NCBI RefSeq assembly: GCF_000286075.1
Contig: NZ_AJTZ01000005.1
Location: 1,116,001 to 1,180,000, forward strand
DNA from: Streptococcus ratti FA-1 = DSM 20564
Lineage (GTDB): Bacteria > Bacillota > Bacilli > Lactobacillales > Streptococcaceae
DNA length: 64,000 bases
Direction: 5' to 3'
Below are positions 49,921 through 60,171 of the stretch, in pieces. Each line of letters starts with the position of its first letter. The stretch's first letter is position 1. The notes below the pieces were generated by a model. That model was not told the DNA's origin. It did no database searches and saw nothing but the letters and a program-made list of their open reading frames with translations. Position numbers and translations under genes: made by a program.

Positions 49921-50205
49921 AACATGATGAAGCAAGCTCAAAAGCTCCAGAAACAAATGGAGAAAAAACAAGCTGAACTAGCTGATACGACTTTTGTCGG
50001 TAAATCGGCTCAAGATCTCGTTGTAGCTACCTTTACAGGTGATAAGAAACTTGTTTCTATTGATTTTAAAGAAGCCGTTGTTGATCCTGAGGACATTGAG
50101 ACACTGCAGGATATGACCGCTCAAGCTGTAAACGATGCTCTCAGTCAAATCGAGGACGCTACACAAAAAACTATGGGAGCCTTTGCCGGTAAACTGCCAT
50201 TTTAA
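49906..50205 (+). CDS. ebfC: EbfC/YbaB nucleoid-associated protein
   Basis: This 99-residue YbaB/EbfC protein begins [18 protein letters not shown] and has the [11 protein letters not shown] and [13 protein letters not shown] helices. It binds DNA as a dimer. The coding sequence is complete, but its first five codons and leader lie in attR, and the original promoter is now 8.9 kb away. Expression must come from the element or from read-through of int. Confidence 0.94.
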   Translation: MMNMQNMMKQAQKLQKQMEKKQAELADTTFVGKSAQDLVVATFTGDKKLVSIDFKEAVVDPEDIETLQDMTAQAVNDALSQIEDATQKTMGAFAGKLPF

Positions 50206-50316
50206 AACTAGTCAAAAAATGGTATAAAAAAGCCCAGCGGACTGTGTAAAACAGAAACTTAAAAAATAAGACAGCGACTGTCCAAACCGCCGCGGCATCA
50301 GCCAATACAAAATTCA

Positions 50317-50556
50317 GGGAGTGGGATCAACCCAAAAATTGAAAATTTTGGTTCTCACCGCTCCCTAATTTCTAGGCGGTGACCTGAAACGGTCTCTCCC
50401 CAGACCGTTTCACTCCCACCCCCGCACAGTTGAATCGGTCAGCTCAAGAGCGTAAAACGCGAACGAAACTGCCATTCAACAGTGGCTCATCGGCACTAAA
50501 GTGCCTAATGAACTGTGCAGGGGAAACTCTAGGCTAGCTAAAGCTAACAGAGTTTC
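50317..50556. repeat. Densely folded non-coding block
   Basis: Two closed multi-hairpin domains and a hairpin are visible. Domain 1: GGGAGTG 50317-50323 with CACTCCC 50411-50417, enclosing TCACCGC/GCGGTGA and GAAACGGTCT/AGACCGTTTC. Domain 2: CCCCGCACAGTT 50420-50431 with AACTGTGC-A-GGGG 50511-50523, enclosing GCGT/ACGC and GGCACT/AGTGCC. Hairpin: GAAACTCT/AGAGTTTC 50523-50556. A small GACAG-CGA-CTGTC lies at about 50270. No protein is coded here. Confidence 0.7.
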
Positions 50557-50559
50557 TCC

Positions 50560-50973
50560 ATGCTTTCGCTGTCTGGTCAATTCCCTCAATTCTTGAATGG
50601 TTTCATCGAGGACGAAACTTCGAGGAAGCAGACCAATCCGTGTTCATTTATCAATCCAATGTGCATCTTTTTTATCCGTTTTCTGACCAGGGATGGCCTT
50701 CATATGGGCTGGCTGAGCGAGTATCAACTTGAAATCATCACATAGAGCATGCCAGACAGGCCGCCAATAGACACCTGTGCTTTCCATACCAAGGGCTTTC
50801 ACATGAAATGGACGAAGAAAATCATGGCAAGCACATAGGCCTTTAGTTGTTGTCTCAAAGGTAGCCATCTCACGCTTTGGACGAGTTGAGATGAGTGAGC
50901 CGTGTAGGATACAGACAACAATATTGGCTTGATGGACATCAATACCTGCACAAGAGTGATAGAGAACATCCAT
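50560..50973 (-). pseudogene. IS110-family transposase fragment with nonsense codon
   Basis: The frame begins with ATG 50973 behind GAAGGAGGG and reads CAGIDVHQANIVVCIL, ESTGVYWRPVWHAL and PGQKTDKKDAHWIDK, to TGA at 50646-50644. The frame then goes on as TRIGLLPRSFVLDETIQELR and RQRKH, after which similarity stops. The C-terminal half, with the catalytic serine, is gone. It differs from the transposase at 27149. The next 250 bases to 51228 hold only a hairpin. Confidence 0.85.
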
Positions 50974-51123
50974 GATAATTCCCTCCTTCTAAAAATATGA
51001 GAGCTTATCTACCGAATTTTAATCGTATTTTTATACTCATGCTTATTGCATATTTTAGGGTACTCGTCAGTAGAGTGGATCAGTTTGTCCCTCGATGACT
51101 AACATCATTAAGTCGTCAACCAC

Positions 51124-51161
51124 AAAGCCCTCACTAAGATTATACACCTAGTGAGGGCTTT
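51124..51161 (+). terminator. Hairpin AAAGCCCTCACTA..TAGTGAGGGCTTT
   Basis: This perfect 13-bp stem has a 12-base loop. It lies downstream of the DUF536-like gene and upstream of the IS fragment. The T-run is weak on either strand. Confidence 0.6.
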
Positions 51162-51228
51162 ATATTCGTTTTCATTATTCTGTGGGTGAGGGCGAAGCCA
51201 TCATGGATGTCTTGCCCAAGCTCTTCTT

Positions 51229-51741
51229 TTATTTACCAAACAATCTCGCAAAGAAGCCTTTTTTGATACCTTCCTGCTGATTTTGAATCTCTTCAACCTC
51301 TGCCTTGGCTTCATCCAGCTCCAGCTTCAGCTGTTCCTTATCCTGCATGGCTGTCAGGGTCAGCTGCTGCTGCTGATCAATTTGTTTATCCTTTTCAGCA
51401 ATTTGAACATCCTTGATGCGCAGCTGTTCATCTTTTGAATCCAGCTGGCTGTCTTTGGCCTTAAGCTGCTCATAAAGGCGCGTGATCTCAGTATTTTTTT
51501 CATCGATTAAAATTTCAAGAAATTCCCGCTGCTTAACTTCTTCGCTGACTGGCTCGTCTTCAAAGATTGTTTTCTTGTAAATTTCCTCTAATTTAATAAG
51601 GCCGGCACGATTGACAACCGTAACCCCCTTGTCATTTTTTTCAACGTATTCTTCAGGAAAAGATTTAACACGGTTATTGACCGCTTGCCGGCTCACTCCC
51701 AGAATTTCAGCCAATTCGCTGACTGTCTTTTCAATTGCCAT
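51229..51741 (-). CDS. HTH/coiled-coil protein, DUF536-like
   Basis: This 170-residue protein has an N-terminal winged-helix-like segment (VSELAEILGVSRQAVNNRVKSF), a long Lys/Glu/Gln coiled coil (about 70-155) and a basic aromatic tail KKGFFARLFGK that could bind membrane. Similar proteins occur on plasmids and chromosomes of lactic acid bacteria, but the role is unclear. The start follows AGGATATT. Confidence 0.7.
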   Translation of the reverse strand: MAIEKTVSELAEILGVSRQAVNNRVKSFPEEYVEKNDKGVTVVNRAGLIKLEEIYKKTIFEDEPVSEEVKQREFLEILIDEKNTEITRLYEQLKAKDSQLDSKDEQLRIKDVQIAEKDKQIDQQQQLTLTAMQDKEQLKLELDEAKAEVEEIQNQQEGIKKGFFARLFGK

Positions 51742-51765
51742 AATATCCTCATTTTTACAGAATTT

Positions 51766-51783
51766 ATACTATGAAAATAGTAT
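51766..51783. promoter_or_regulatory. Dyad between divergent genes
   Basis: ATACTAT-GAAA-ATAGTAT lies just upstream of the DUF536-like gene, over its probable -10 (AGTATAAA on the minus strand). It could be an autoregulatory operator. Confidence 0.45.
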
Positions 51784-51865
51784 CATATCACCCTTAATCT
51801 GTCAATTTATGGCAGGACAGGCAGCGTTTTTAAGGAAGCTGTCAAAGCCAGTAATTTTATGCTAG

Positions 51866-53047
<1,182 letters not shown>

Positions 53048-53114
53048 CTTAATTCGTCTTTGCATAAGATGACTGGTTCAACAGTCTATATATGCTTTTC
53101 TTTACTAAATTACT

Positions 53115-53147
53115 AAAGAGTTTGAGGCAAAGGTCTTAAACTCTTTC
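53115..53147 (+). terminator. Terminator of the HI0933-like gene
   Basis: AAAGAGTTT pairs with AAACTCTTT across GAGGCAAAGGTCTT. The motif resembles the clpE terminator. Confidence 0.65.
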
Positions 53148-53268
53148 AATCTATGCAGCATCAATATTTGACGCAGTGGTTTATTGGGAGTTCTTGTCCC
53201 ATTCTCTTTTACTGATACCCCATCTAAGTGCTCTGCCAAATGCCTTCACAGCAGTATTTGCGCTGAGC

Positions 53269-54048
53269 TCATGACTGTTTAAATTTTTCAAGGAATTTAG
53301 CCCTGAGCTGATCTCTGGTAGTTTCCAGATTTTTTAGCTGATTGACCTGATGAATGCCGTAAGCAATGTTGTAGGCTGAAGTCACAAAACGCGGCACAAC
53401 CTTGCAGCAAATTTCTTGCTCAAAACGATAAAAGAACAAATTATAGGAGCTGCAGCGGCCACCGGCAAAGTCATTGAGCACGTAATCACTGAGCAGCTGG
53501 ACACTATCTGCTAAGCGATCCAAGTCACCGCTATTAGAAATTCTGACATTAAATTCTGTAAAGTCCTGTAAGGGATACAAGGATATGCTAATTTCGATCG
53601 CATATTTTGCTTCTTTATATATTTCCAGTCCTGCAAAAGTTCTCTTATCCAAAGCTGCATAGGCATCTATATCTTTAAAGCCTACAAGCTGTGAATGCGG
53701 GTGTCTGAGGCTCCCGCCAGACAAGGGACCATAATTACGAAAGAGAACAACACTGCGATAGTCTTTGCGGGCTTCAAGCTCTGCCCATTTTGCAAACATA
53801 AAGGCGAAAAGCTGACGGTTAATGGACAAATCATAAGCTGAGATATCACCCTCGTGCCAGCTAGACTCAATAATTAGGGTCTGATAACTGTCTTGCAAAA
53901 CAGGAAACTTATTTTCAACCCAAATCATATCCTTTTTCGTATCTAAAATTTTACCCAGCTCCGTCTGCTCGCAAAAGGGACAGACATCTTTGTTGCTAGG
54001 CTTTTGACTGGCAATATTGGGATTAAAAGTGAGCTTACGGTAAGTCAT
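53269..54048 (-). CDS. GalT-like DUF4931 protein
   Basis: This 259-residue protein resembles galactose-1-phosphate uridylyltransferase: a zinc CPFC (about 22-25), LFRNYGPLSGGSLRHPHSQLVG with the HPHSQ catalytic motif, and a C-terminal CCKVVPR. It lacks the length of true GalT (about 490 in streptococci), and no gal genes are near. It is probably a nucleotidyltransferase or hydrolase of the HIT superfamily with unknown substrate. Confidence 0.75.
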   Translation of the reverse strand: MTYRKLTFNPNIASQKPSNKDVCPFCEQTELGKILDTKKDMIWVENKFPVLQDSYQTLIIESSWHEGDISAYDLSINRQLFAFMFAKWAELEARKDYRSVVLFRNYGPLSGGSLRHPHSQLVGFKDIDAYAALDKRTFAGLEIYKEAKYAIEISISLYPLQDFTEFNVRISNSGDLDRLADSVQLLSDYVLNDFAGGRCSSYNLFFYRFEQEICCKVVPRFVTSAYNIAYGIHQVNQLKNLETTRDQLRAKFLEKFKQS

Positions 54049-54108
54049 GATTTTTCCTTTTCTAACTGTTTATGAGACTATTCTAGCATAATTTTTTATG
54101 ATTGAAGC

Positions 54109-54137
54109 AAAAAGAACCGGCTCTTTGCCGGATCTTG
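54109..54137 (-). terminator. Terminator of the macro-domain gene
   Basis: On the minus strand GATCCGGC-AAAGA-GCCGGTTC is followed by TTTTTGC. Confidence 0.75.
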
Positions 54138-54171
54138 TTTACAGCTTGGATATAGATTATTTGCTGACTTT

Positions 54172-54687
54172 TTATCGTGCAGATTTATTAATACAGCGAT
54201 TGTAGGCAGCATAGGTTTTTTCATCGAACAGGACCCATTTAATGAGGTCAAAGGCATCTGGATACTTCTGGATATAGCTGCTAACCTCAGCACAGGCAAT
54301 TTGGGCAGCCTCATCAACAGGAAAATGATAGACGCCTGTTGATATGGAAGGGAAAGCAATCCTGCGAATGCCATACTGAGCGGCTAGCTTCAGCGATTCA
54401 CGATAACAGGATGCCAGCAGTTCAGCTTCGTTTTTCCCGCCGCCCTGCCACACTGGACCAACTGTGTGAATAATGTAGCGGCAGGGAAGATTATAAGCCT
54501 TTGTCAGCTTTGCCTGACCGGTCTTACAGCCTCTAAGTTGCCGGCACTCTTCCAACAGCTCTTTGCCTGCAGCCCTATGAATCGCTCCATCTACACCGCC
54601 GCCGCCCAATAAAGTTTGGTTGGCTGCATTGACGATGGCATCAACGTCTTTGACCTTGGTAATGTCCCCTTGAATAAGCTCTAACAT
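54172..54687 (-). CDS. Macro-domain protein (ADP-ribose binding)
   Basis: This 171-residue macro domain has [44 protein letters not shown] and [17 protein letters not shown]. All ligand-binding loops are present. Such proteins remove ADP-ribose or deacetylate O-acetyl-ADP-ribose. The ATG at 54687 follows GAGGTAGAG. It may be co-transcribed with azlCD, 63 bases upstream. Confidence 0.93.
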   Translation of the reverse strand: MLELIQGDITKVKDVDAIVNAANQTLLGGGGVDGAIHRAAGKELLEECRQLRGCKTGQAKLTKAYNLPCRYIIHTVGPVWQGGGKNEAELLASCYRESLKLAAQYGIRRIAFPSISTGVYHFPVDEAAQIACAEVSSYIQKYPDAFDLIKWVLFDEKTYAAYNRCINKSAR

Positions 54688-54750
54688 AAACTCTACCTCA
54701 ATGATTTTTAGTGAAAATCTACTTAACATCCTGCTCACAGCCAGCTATTT

Positions 54751-55077
54751 TTAAAATAACAGACGAATCACGGCCATGGCCGCAATTCCTGTTAAGACAG
54801 CATAAAGTAAATTTTTGGACTTATAGGCAATGTAAAAAGTAGGGAGACTGGCTAAAACTTCCAGCCAGTGGACTTGCGGTAAACTTCCTATCTTTTCACT
54901 GAGAAGACTGGAAAAAGTCAAGGCAAAAAGAATGGATACCGGCAGATACTTCAGAAAACGCACCACAATATCAGGCAGCCCCTTATATTTAACCAAAATA
55001 AAAGGCGCAATCCGAGGCAGCCAGCTGACTACAAAGCCCAATAAAACAGCAGTTAAGACATAAGAATCAAGACTCAT
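54751..55077 (-). CDS. azlD: AzlD-like branched-chain amino-acid export subunit
   Basis: This 108-residue protein has four hydrophobic helices and the AzlD mark LPRIAPFILVKYKGLPDIVVRFLKYLP. It is the small partner of AzlC in export of branched-chain amino acids or analogues. It overlaps azlC by 11 bases. Confidence 0.88.
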   Translation of the reverse strand: MSLDSYVLTAVLLGFVVSWLPRIAPFILVKYKGLPDIVVRFLKYLPVSILFALTFSSLLSEKIGSLPQVHWLEVLASLPTFYIAYKSKNLLYAVLTGIAAMAVIRLLF

Positions 55078-55765
55078 CCAGCACTACCCCCACTCCGCAG
55101 CCAATCAAAGTTGAACACAGCACTGCCAAAGCTTCTGACAACAGCATTGAAAGCAGCACAAAACTCACTGCAACTGTTATCAAAACCAGGACAACCTTTT
55201 TGGTGCCGTCTGTCAGCACCATGGCATCAAATTGACTGACTAAAAGCCCGATAAACATAGCAATCAGGGCAAAATCAAGACCGAAATTTTCTGGATTTGG
55301 AATGGTGTTGCCCAGTAAAGTTCCTGCAACACTAGCCCATACCCAGGCCAAATAACTCAGAAGATTATTGCCGTGCATCCAGCTGGCTTGGATGTTTTTA
55401 TTGTGGACATTTTCCCCCAGCAGAACGCCGTAGCTTTCATCGGTAATCAGTGTACCGATACCGATATTCTGCCAAAGGCTGGACTTGGTAAAAATCGTTG
55501 TCGCATGCAGACTCATAAGCATATTGCGCAGATTAACTAAAAAAACAGTTAGGGTAATAGTTCCCAGATTCGCACCTGAAACAAACATAGCAACCATGGC
55601 AAACTGAGCAGAACCTCCGTAAATCAAGAGACTCATCAAACCAACCTCTAAAGGAGACAGGCCGGCAGCTGCTGCCACAATACCAAAGGCAAGTCCTATT
55701 GAAATATAGCCTAGTGCTGTTGGTGCAGCATCCTTCATTCCTTCCCAAAATCCTTTTTCCTGCAT
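55067..55765 (-). CDS. azlC: AzlC-like branched-chain amino-acid exporter
   Basis: This 232-residue membrane protein has DAAPTALGYISIGLAFGI, SLLIYGGSAQFAMVAMF and LLVSQFDAMVLTDG. It forms an exporter with AzlD. The ATG at 55765 follows GAGGGAGTTTGT. An in-frame extension to 55834 runs into the upstream terminator and is less likely. Confidence 0.9.
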   Translation of the reverse strand: MQEKGFWEGMKDAAPTALGYISIGLAFGIVAAAAGLSPLEVGLMSLLIYGGSAQFAMVAMFVSGANLGTITLTVFLVNLRNMLMSLHATTIFTKSSLWQNIGIGTLITDESYGVLLGENVHNKNIQASWMHGNNLLSYLAWVWASVAGTLLGNTIPNPENFGLDFALIAMFIGLLVSQFDAMVLTDGTKKVVLVLITVAVSFVLLSMLLSEALAVLCSTLIGCGVGVVLDES

Positions 55766-55808
55766 ACAAACTCCCTCACAATTCATTTCACATTTCATTA
55801 TAGCACAC

Positions 55809-55844
55809 AAAAATACTCTTGAGTATGGAATCAAGAGTATTTTT
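55809..55844. terminator. Terminator of the sugar operon
   Basis: AAAAATACTCTTGA pairs perfectly with TCAAGAGTATTTTT around 8 bases. It lies between rpiB-like gene and azlC on the same strand. Confidence 0.85.
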
Positions 55845-55856
55845 ATCTGTTTCCTT

Positions 55857-56306
55857 TTAGAGCTTATCTTCCTCTATCGCCTCAATCATGTCTAATCTCT
55901 TTTGATGACGGCCGTCTTCATATTCTGCATTCAGCCAACTGTCTACAATCATCTTGGCCAATTCAATTCCTACAACACGCGCTCCAAAAGCAAGAACATT
56001 GCTATTGTTGTGCTCGCGGGAAAGTTTGGCCGAATAAGGCTCACTGCAGATCACACAGCGAACGCCCTTTACCTTATTGGCTGAGATTCCGATGCCTACT
56101 CCCGTGCCGCAGATTAAGATTCCCTTGTCAACCTGACCACTGACGACTGCTTGAGCAACCGCCTTGCCTGATAGGGGATAGTCAAAACGTTCCAGACTAT
56201 CTGTTCCAAAATTAATAACTTCATAACCGTACTTTTTTCTGATGTAGGCACTGATAGCCCTCTTATAGACTACGGCAACATGGTCATTGCCGATTCCGAT
56301 TCTCAT
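55857..56306 (-). CDS. RpiB/AlsI-like sugar-phosphate isomerase
   Basis: This 149-residue RpiB/LacAB-family protein has GIGNDHVAV at the start, ILICGTGVGIGISANK (catalytic Cys near 66) and REHNNSNVLAFGARV. Family members isomerise ribose-5-P or allose-6-P. Its start overlaps the stop of the epimerase gene by 4 bases. With that partner, allose-6-P to allulose-6-P is the likely reaction. Confidence 0.85.
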   Translation of the reverse strand: MRIGIGNDHVAVVYKRAISAYIRKKYGYEVINFGTDSLERFDYPLSGKAVAQAVVSGQVDKGILICGTGVGIGISANKVKGVRCVICSEPYSAKLSREHNNSNVLAFGARVVGIELAKMIVDSWLNAEYEDGRHQKRLDMIEAIEEDKL

Positions 56307-56953
56307 AGTTTTTTTAGCTCCTTCATTAACTCTTGGTAGCTTTTCCCCTGGTCAAAAAGCGCACTGGTCCCTAAAACAAACCCATCACAGCCCATTTTTG
56401 ACAGCTCAGTTATAATTTGGGGACTGCAGGCTCCGTCAATGATGATTTTGTAATGGTAGTTTTCCTTCATATCAAGTAAAACTTTGATTTTTTCTTTAAC
56501 GGCTGTCAGAAATGCCTGTCCGGCGAAGCCCGGATTAACTGTCATTACTAAAAGGTAGTCACACAAGTTCAAAACTTCTGTCACCGTTAAAGGGTTGGTA
56601 TCAGGGTTAATGGCAAGACCTGCCAACCTCCCTCGGCTTTTGATATAGGCAAGCGTCTTTGAAACATAGCGCTCACTTTCAGGATGGATATAAAGCAAAT
56701 CAATACCGGCATTGATGAACCAATCGATCTTGCTGCCGGGATTTTCGATCATGAGGTGGCAGTCTACCATTTTATCAGTATTTCGTCGGACAGCTTTAAT
56801 AGCCATCATTCCCATTGCTATATTAGGGACAAAACTGCCGTCCATCACATCGCAGTGAAAAATATCGGCACCGGCTAAATCAAGTTCTGCCACTTCTTTT
56901 TTGAGATTGCCAAAATCAGCACACATCATGCTGGGACACAATAATTTTGACAT
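56303..56953 (-). CDS. AlsE/Rpe-like hexulose- or ribulose-phosphate 3-epimerase
   Basis: This 216-residue TIM barrel has the metal and phosphate motifs FHCDVMDGSFVPNIA, VDCHLMIENP, MTVNPGFAGQAF and IDGACSPQI. MSKLLCPSMMCADFGNLK at the N-terminus is closer to AlsE (allulose-6-P 3-epimerase) than to housekeeping Rpe. The product would be fructose-6-P, which enters glycolysis. Confidence 0.85.
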   Translation of the reverse strand: MSKLLCPSMMCADFGNLKKEVAELDLAGADIFHCDVMDGSFVPNIAMGMMAIKAVRRNTDKMVDCHLMIENPGSKIDWFINAGIDLLYIHPESERYVSKTLAYIKSRGRLAGLAINPDTNPLTVTEVLNLCDYLLVMTVNPGFAGQAFLTAVKEKIKVLLDMKENYHYKIIIDGACSPQIITELSKMGCDGFVLGTSALFDQGKSYQELMKELKKL

Positions 56954-57031
56954 ACCTATTCTCCTTTTTTAAGTGAAGAATCCTCTTCCTGAAAATATCA
57001 GCAATTAGATTCTCATCATCAGAAGCAGGCA

Positions 57032-57769
57032 TCATTTTACCTTCAGCGTGACAATATCATTAATTGTGGAATCGAATCGGTCAGAAATTACGGTAAGGTG
57101 TTTCAAATCAAAGGCCTTAACATTGGAGGTCTTGTGAAATTTTGAGCTGTCACACAGGAGAAACAAGTGGTTGGAATGTTCCTTAACAATTCTTTTTTTA
57201 ACAGCTTCCGCCAGTGTCGGTGTCGTTCCGCCGCTGGCTTTTGACAGACCGTTTATGCCTAAGAAAGCCTTGTCAAAATACAGGTTGTCTAAATTTTCTT
57301 CGGTCAGACTGCCCTTCAACGAAGACGTTTTAGGATTGTATTCACCGCCCAGCAGAATAATTTTAGCAGCGATCGGTTCACGAAAGGCTAAAATATCGGT
57401 ATTGGTCGTGTAAATGGTTATCCTCCTGTCAAAAATCTTCTCAAAAAGAGCCGAGCAAGTCGAGCCTGAATCAAGATAAATCACATCACCGTCTGCAATT
57501 TCTCTGGAAGCAATCTTAGCAATTTTTGCTTTCTTATCGCTGTTTAGAATACTTTTTTGCGAAATCGGTATCTCTCTGACTGTCGAATTAAGCTTGACAG
57601 CTCCTCCTGACAGAGCTTCAATCTTACGAGCTTTTTCCAATTCTTTCAAATCCCGTCTCAAGGTTGAAATTGATACACCGCTTATCAATTCTTGCAGCTG
57701 GTCAATTTTTACAATTTCCTTATTTTCAATAATTTCTAATATTTTTTGCTGTCTCTCATATGGAATCAT
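57032..57769 (-). CDS. DeoR-family transcriptional regulator
   Basis: This 245-residue protein has an N-terminal HTH (QQKILEIIENKEIVKIDQLQ and SISTLRRDLKELEK) and the C-terminal sugar-phosphate sensor domain (YLDSGSTCSALFEKI, LLGGEYNPKTSSLKG, KAFLGINGLS). It sits inside the sugar operon between the PTS and epimerase genes, so it should sense a phosphorylated intermediate and control the cluster. Confidence 0.93.
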   Translation of the reverse strand: MIPYERQQKILEIIENKEIVKIDQLQELISGVSISTLRRDLKELEKARKIEALSGGAVKLNSTVREIPISQKSILNSDKKAKIAKIASREIADGDVIYLDSGSTCSALFEKIFDRRITIYTTNTDILAFREPIAAKIILLGGEYNPKTSSLKGSLTEENLDNLYFDKAFLGINGLSKASGGTTPTLAEAVKKRIVKEHSNHLFLLCDSSKFHKTSNVKAFDLKHLTVISDRFDSTINDIVTLKVK

Positions 57770-57826
57770 TATCAGTCACCTTCACTTTATAGTAATAATG
57801 ATACCATATTTACCCTGCATTTTCAT

Positions 57827-59197
57827 TTACGCTAATTGATCTTCTTTTGCCGTGAAAATATAGCCTAAAATGCCGCCGACAAGCACTGAGATAGCAAGAC
57901 CGATGATGCCGTTGATAACATTAGCATTCCCCGCAATAAAAGCCGGAAAAGTTGTCACACTGCCAAATACAAAGGCATTGGTCACCACTTTGGTAAAGCC
58001 TAAATAAGCTCCACCAACAGCCCCGCCGATAATTTGAGCCAGAAACAGTTTTTTATTTTTGACCAAGAGACCAAATAAGGTTGGCTCAATGATAGCTGAT
58101 AAAGCAATTGTTACCACACCGGTCAAGGCAAAATTTTTCAGATTTTTGTCCTTTCCCTTGAGATAAACGCCGATTGCTGTTCCGATAACAGCAAAGTTAC
58201 AGGCAAAGGTGAGAGGACAGATATAGTCGAAACCATTTTGAGAGATATTATTAATCATGATCGGATTGACTGCCCAGTGAATACCAAAGCTGACCAGTAC
58301 ACTCCAGCCACCGCCAATGACAACTCCTGTTAAAAGTCCGCTTCTTTCAATCAGCCAGTTAACACCATTAGCAATTAATTCACCGCCATACACACCCATA
58401 GGTCCGATAACAATTACCGTTAAAGGCACCATGATTAATAGAGAAATTAAGGGAACCATAACTAATTTCAGCGTCTCAGGAATATGCTTATCCAGCCATT
58501 TATAGAGGTAAGAATAAGCCCAGATAGTTAAAATAATGGGAACTACAGTTGAATTATAGTTCATCAAAACAACCGGAATACCAAAGAAATCAGTCATTGC
58601 TCCATTTCCTGTTTTACCCAGCAAGGCAATAAAATCCGGATGCAAAAGGGCAGCCCCAATCAAAGCAGATATATAAGGACTGGCACCAAAGCGTCTGGCA
58701 GAGGTAAAAGCCAGCAAAACAGGCAGGAAATAAAAGACACTCATTGACGCAGCAAATAAGATTGTATAAGTTCCGCTTTTTTCACTCACTAAACCCAGCT
58801 GTACTGCAAGAATGAGCAGACCTCTTAAAATACCAGAACCAGCTAAGGCTGGCAAGAGAGGCGCAAAAATTCCAGAAATAGCTGAGAAAACTTTACTGAC
58901 GAGATTTCCGCCTTCTTCTCCCCCTTCACCAAGGCTGTTACTTTCATTTCCCTTAACCAGAAGTTCAAATTCATCATAGACATGAGGAACCTCTGTTCCA
59001 ATCAAAATCTGATACTGGCCGGCCTTGTTGATGACATCTACAACTCCTTCAACATTTTTGATTGCTTCATCATCTGCTTTGGAGCTGTCTTTTAAGTTTA
59101 AACGCAGTCTTGTTGCACAATGTGTCATATTCAAAATATTTTCAGAGCCGCCAGTGTGACTCAGAATATCCTTGGCTGTTTTTTTGTAATCGACCAT
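57827..59197 (-). CDS. PTS sugar transporter, EIIBC (glucoside family)
   Basis: This 456-residue protein has an N-terminal EIIB domain (residues 1-80; phosphorylated Cys in MTHCATRLRLNL) and a C-terminal EIIC domain of about ten helices (LLPALAGSGILRGLL, ALIGAALLHPDF, EPTLFGLL). There is no EIIA domain, so a stand-alone or borrowed EIIA is needed. It imports and phosphorylates a sugar for the neighbouring isomerases. The ATG at 59197 follows AAGGAGAATAAA. Confidence 0.92.
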   Translation of the reverse strand: MVDYKKTAKDILSHTGGSENILNMTHCATRLRLNLKDSSKADDEAIKNVEGVVDVINKAGQYQILIGTEVPHVYDEFELLVKGNESNSLGEGGEEGGNLVSKVFSAISGIFAPLLPALAGSGILRGLLILAVQLGLVSEKSGTYTILFAASMSVFYFLPVLLAFTSARRFGASPYISALIGAALLHPDFIALLGKTGNGAMTDFFGIPVVLMNYNSTVVPIILTIWAYSYLYKWLDKHIPETLKLVMVPLISLLIMVPLTVIVIGPMGVYGGELIANGVNWLIERSGLLTGVVIGGGWSVLVSFGIHWAVNPIMINNISQNGFDYICPLTFACNFAVIGTAIGVYLKGKDKNLKNFALTGVVTIALSAIIEPTLFGLLVKNKKLFLAQIIGGAVGGAYLGFTKVVTNAFVFGSVTTFPAFIAGNANVINGIIGLAISVLVGGILGYIFTAKEDQLA

Positions 59198-59225
59198 TTT
59201 ATTCTCCTTTAGGTTGAAAGAAAAG

Positions 59226-60158
59226 TTAATTTCCTTTAAAAAACTCAAGCATCAGCTGACTTGCTGCCACTGCATCATTCTTGTCAATAACAGACTGTAT
59301 ATATTCCAGCCCCATCTTATCAATTAAACGCTCAAAATGCTCAATCATTTGTATATTTTGCTCACATTCCTTTGAAGCATTCTCAATAACAGGAAAAGTA
59401 TCAAAATAGATAACTCCGTCAAAGTCGTGCTTTTTCAAATAATATAAGAGTTCTAGCGTCTTAAAAGGTGTTGAAGTTCCAACCATAAGCCCATCATCGT
59501 TAAGGCCATAGCCGTCATTGAGATGAATGCCGTAAAGTTTTTTTCGACTGCCAAAAATATCGGCCGCAAAGGCTGGGTTTTCATGCTTCATCAGCATATG
59601 ACAGTAGTCCAATGTCACTCCAACATTTTCTCTGTTGACATCGTTCAGCATCATACCAGTCACACCCATACTGTCAATAAAAGCGTATGCCCGAGGCTGA
59701 AAAGGCTTGTACTCAATACTAACCTGCAAGTCAGGAGCATAGTCGGCAATCGCTTGATAAGCAGCCGTCAGCTGTTGCCAGACCTTTTGATAATTGATTT
59801 GAAAACTGTAATCAAAACCATCAAAGCCCAGCCAAATAGTAATGACTTTGCCGCCTGCCTGACGGCAGTAATCCACAGCATCCTTGCACAGCTGCATAGC
59901 CTCATTAGCAATCTGAGGGTCGGCATTTCCTAGTTCGCCATTGATAAATCGATCTCTAAAACGCAGGGCAAGTCCGTTCAGCCTTAAATGATTGTCAGCA
60001 AGCAGAGCCTTCATCTCTTTTGCCTCCCAGCCCTTCACATGTTCTGGATAGTTGAGATCTACATATCCCAGACCAAGTTTTTTGAAATGTTTGAACACCT
60101 CCTTGATAGCATTGTTACTTACTGGCAAAAATGAATTGATACGTGTTGCTAATTTCAT
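59226..60158 (-). CDS. Sugar epimerase/isomerase, TIM-barrel (AP-endonuclease 2 fold)
   Basis: This 310-residue protein has the xylose isomerase-like TIM-barrel pattern: VSIEYKPFQPRAY, GVTLDYCHMLM, LYGIHLNDGYGLNDD and VIYFDTFPV, with likely metal-binding Glu, Asp and His. It is related to D-tagatose/allulose 3-epimerases and rhamnose isomerases. It is the first gene of the sugar operon, behind a good promoter. The exact sugar is unknown. Confidence 0.8.
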   Translation of the reverse strand: MKLATRINSFLPVSNNAIKEVFKHFKKLGLGYVDLNYPEHVKGWEAKEMKALLADNHLRLNGLALRFRDRFINGELGNADPQIANEAMQLCKDAVDYCRQAGGKVITIWLGFDGFDYSFQINYQKVWQQLTAAYQAIADYAPDLQVSIEYKPFQPRAYAFIDSMGVTGMMLNDVNRENVGVTLDYCHMLMKHENPAFAADIFGSRKKLYGIHLNDGYGLNDDGLMVGTSTPFKTLELLYYLKKHDFDGVIYFDTFPVIENASKECEQNIQMIEHFERLIDKMGLEYIQSVIDKNDAVAASQLMLEFFKGN

Positions 60159-60171
60159 GTTTTTCTCCTTT

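Noticed and set aside
50206..50560. Group II intron or tmRNA
   Set aside because: I saw neither an intron domain V, a reverse transcriptase, nor the tmRNA ends, so the folded block stays unassigned.
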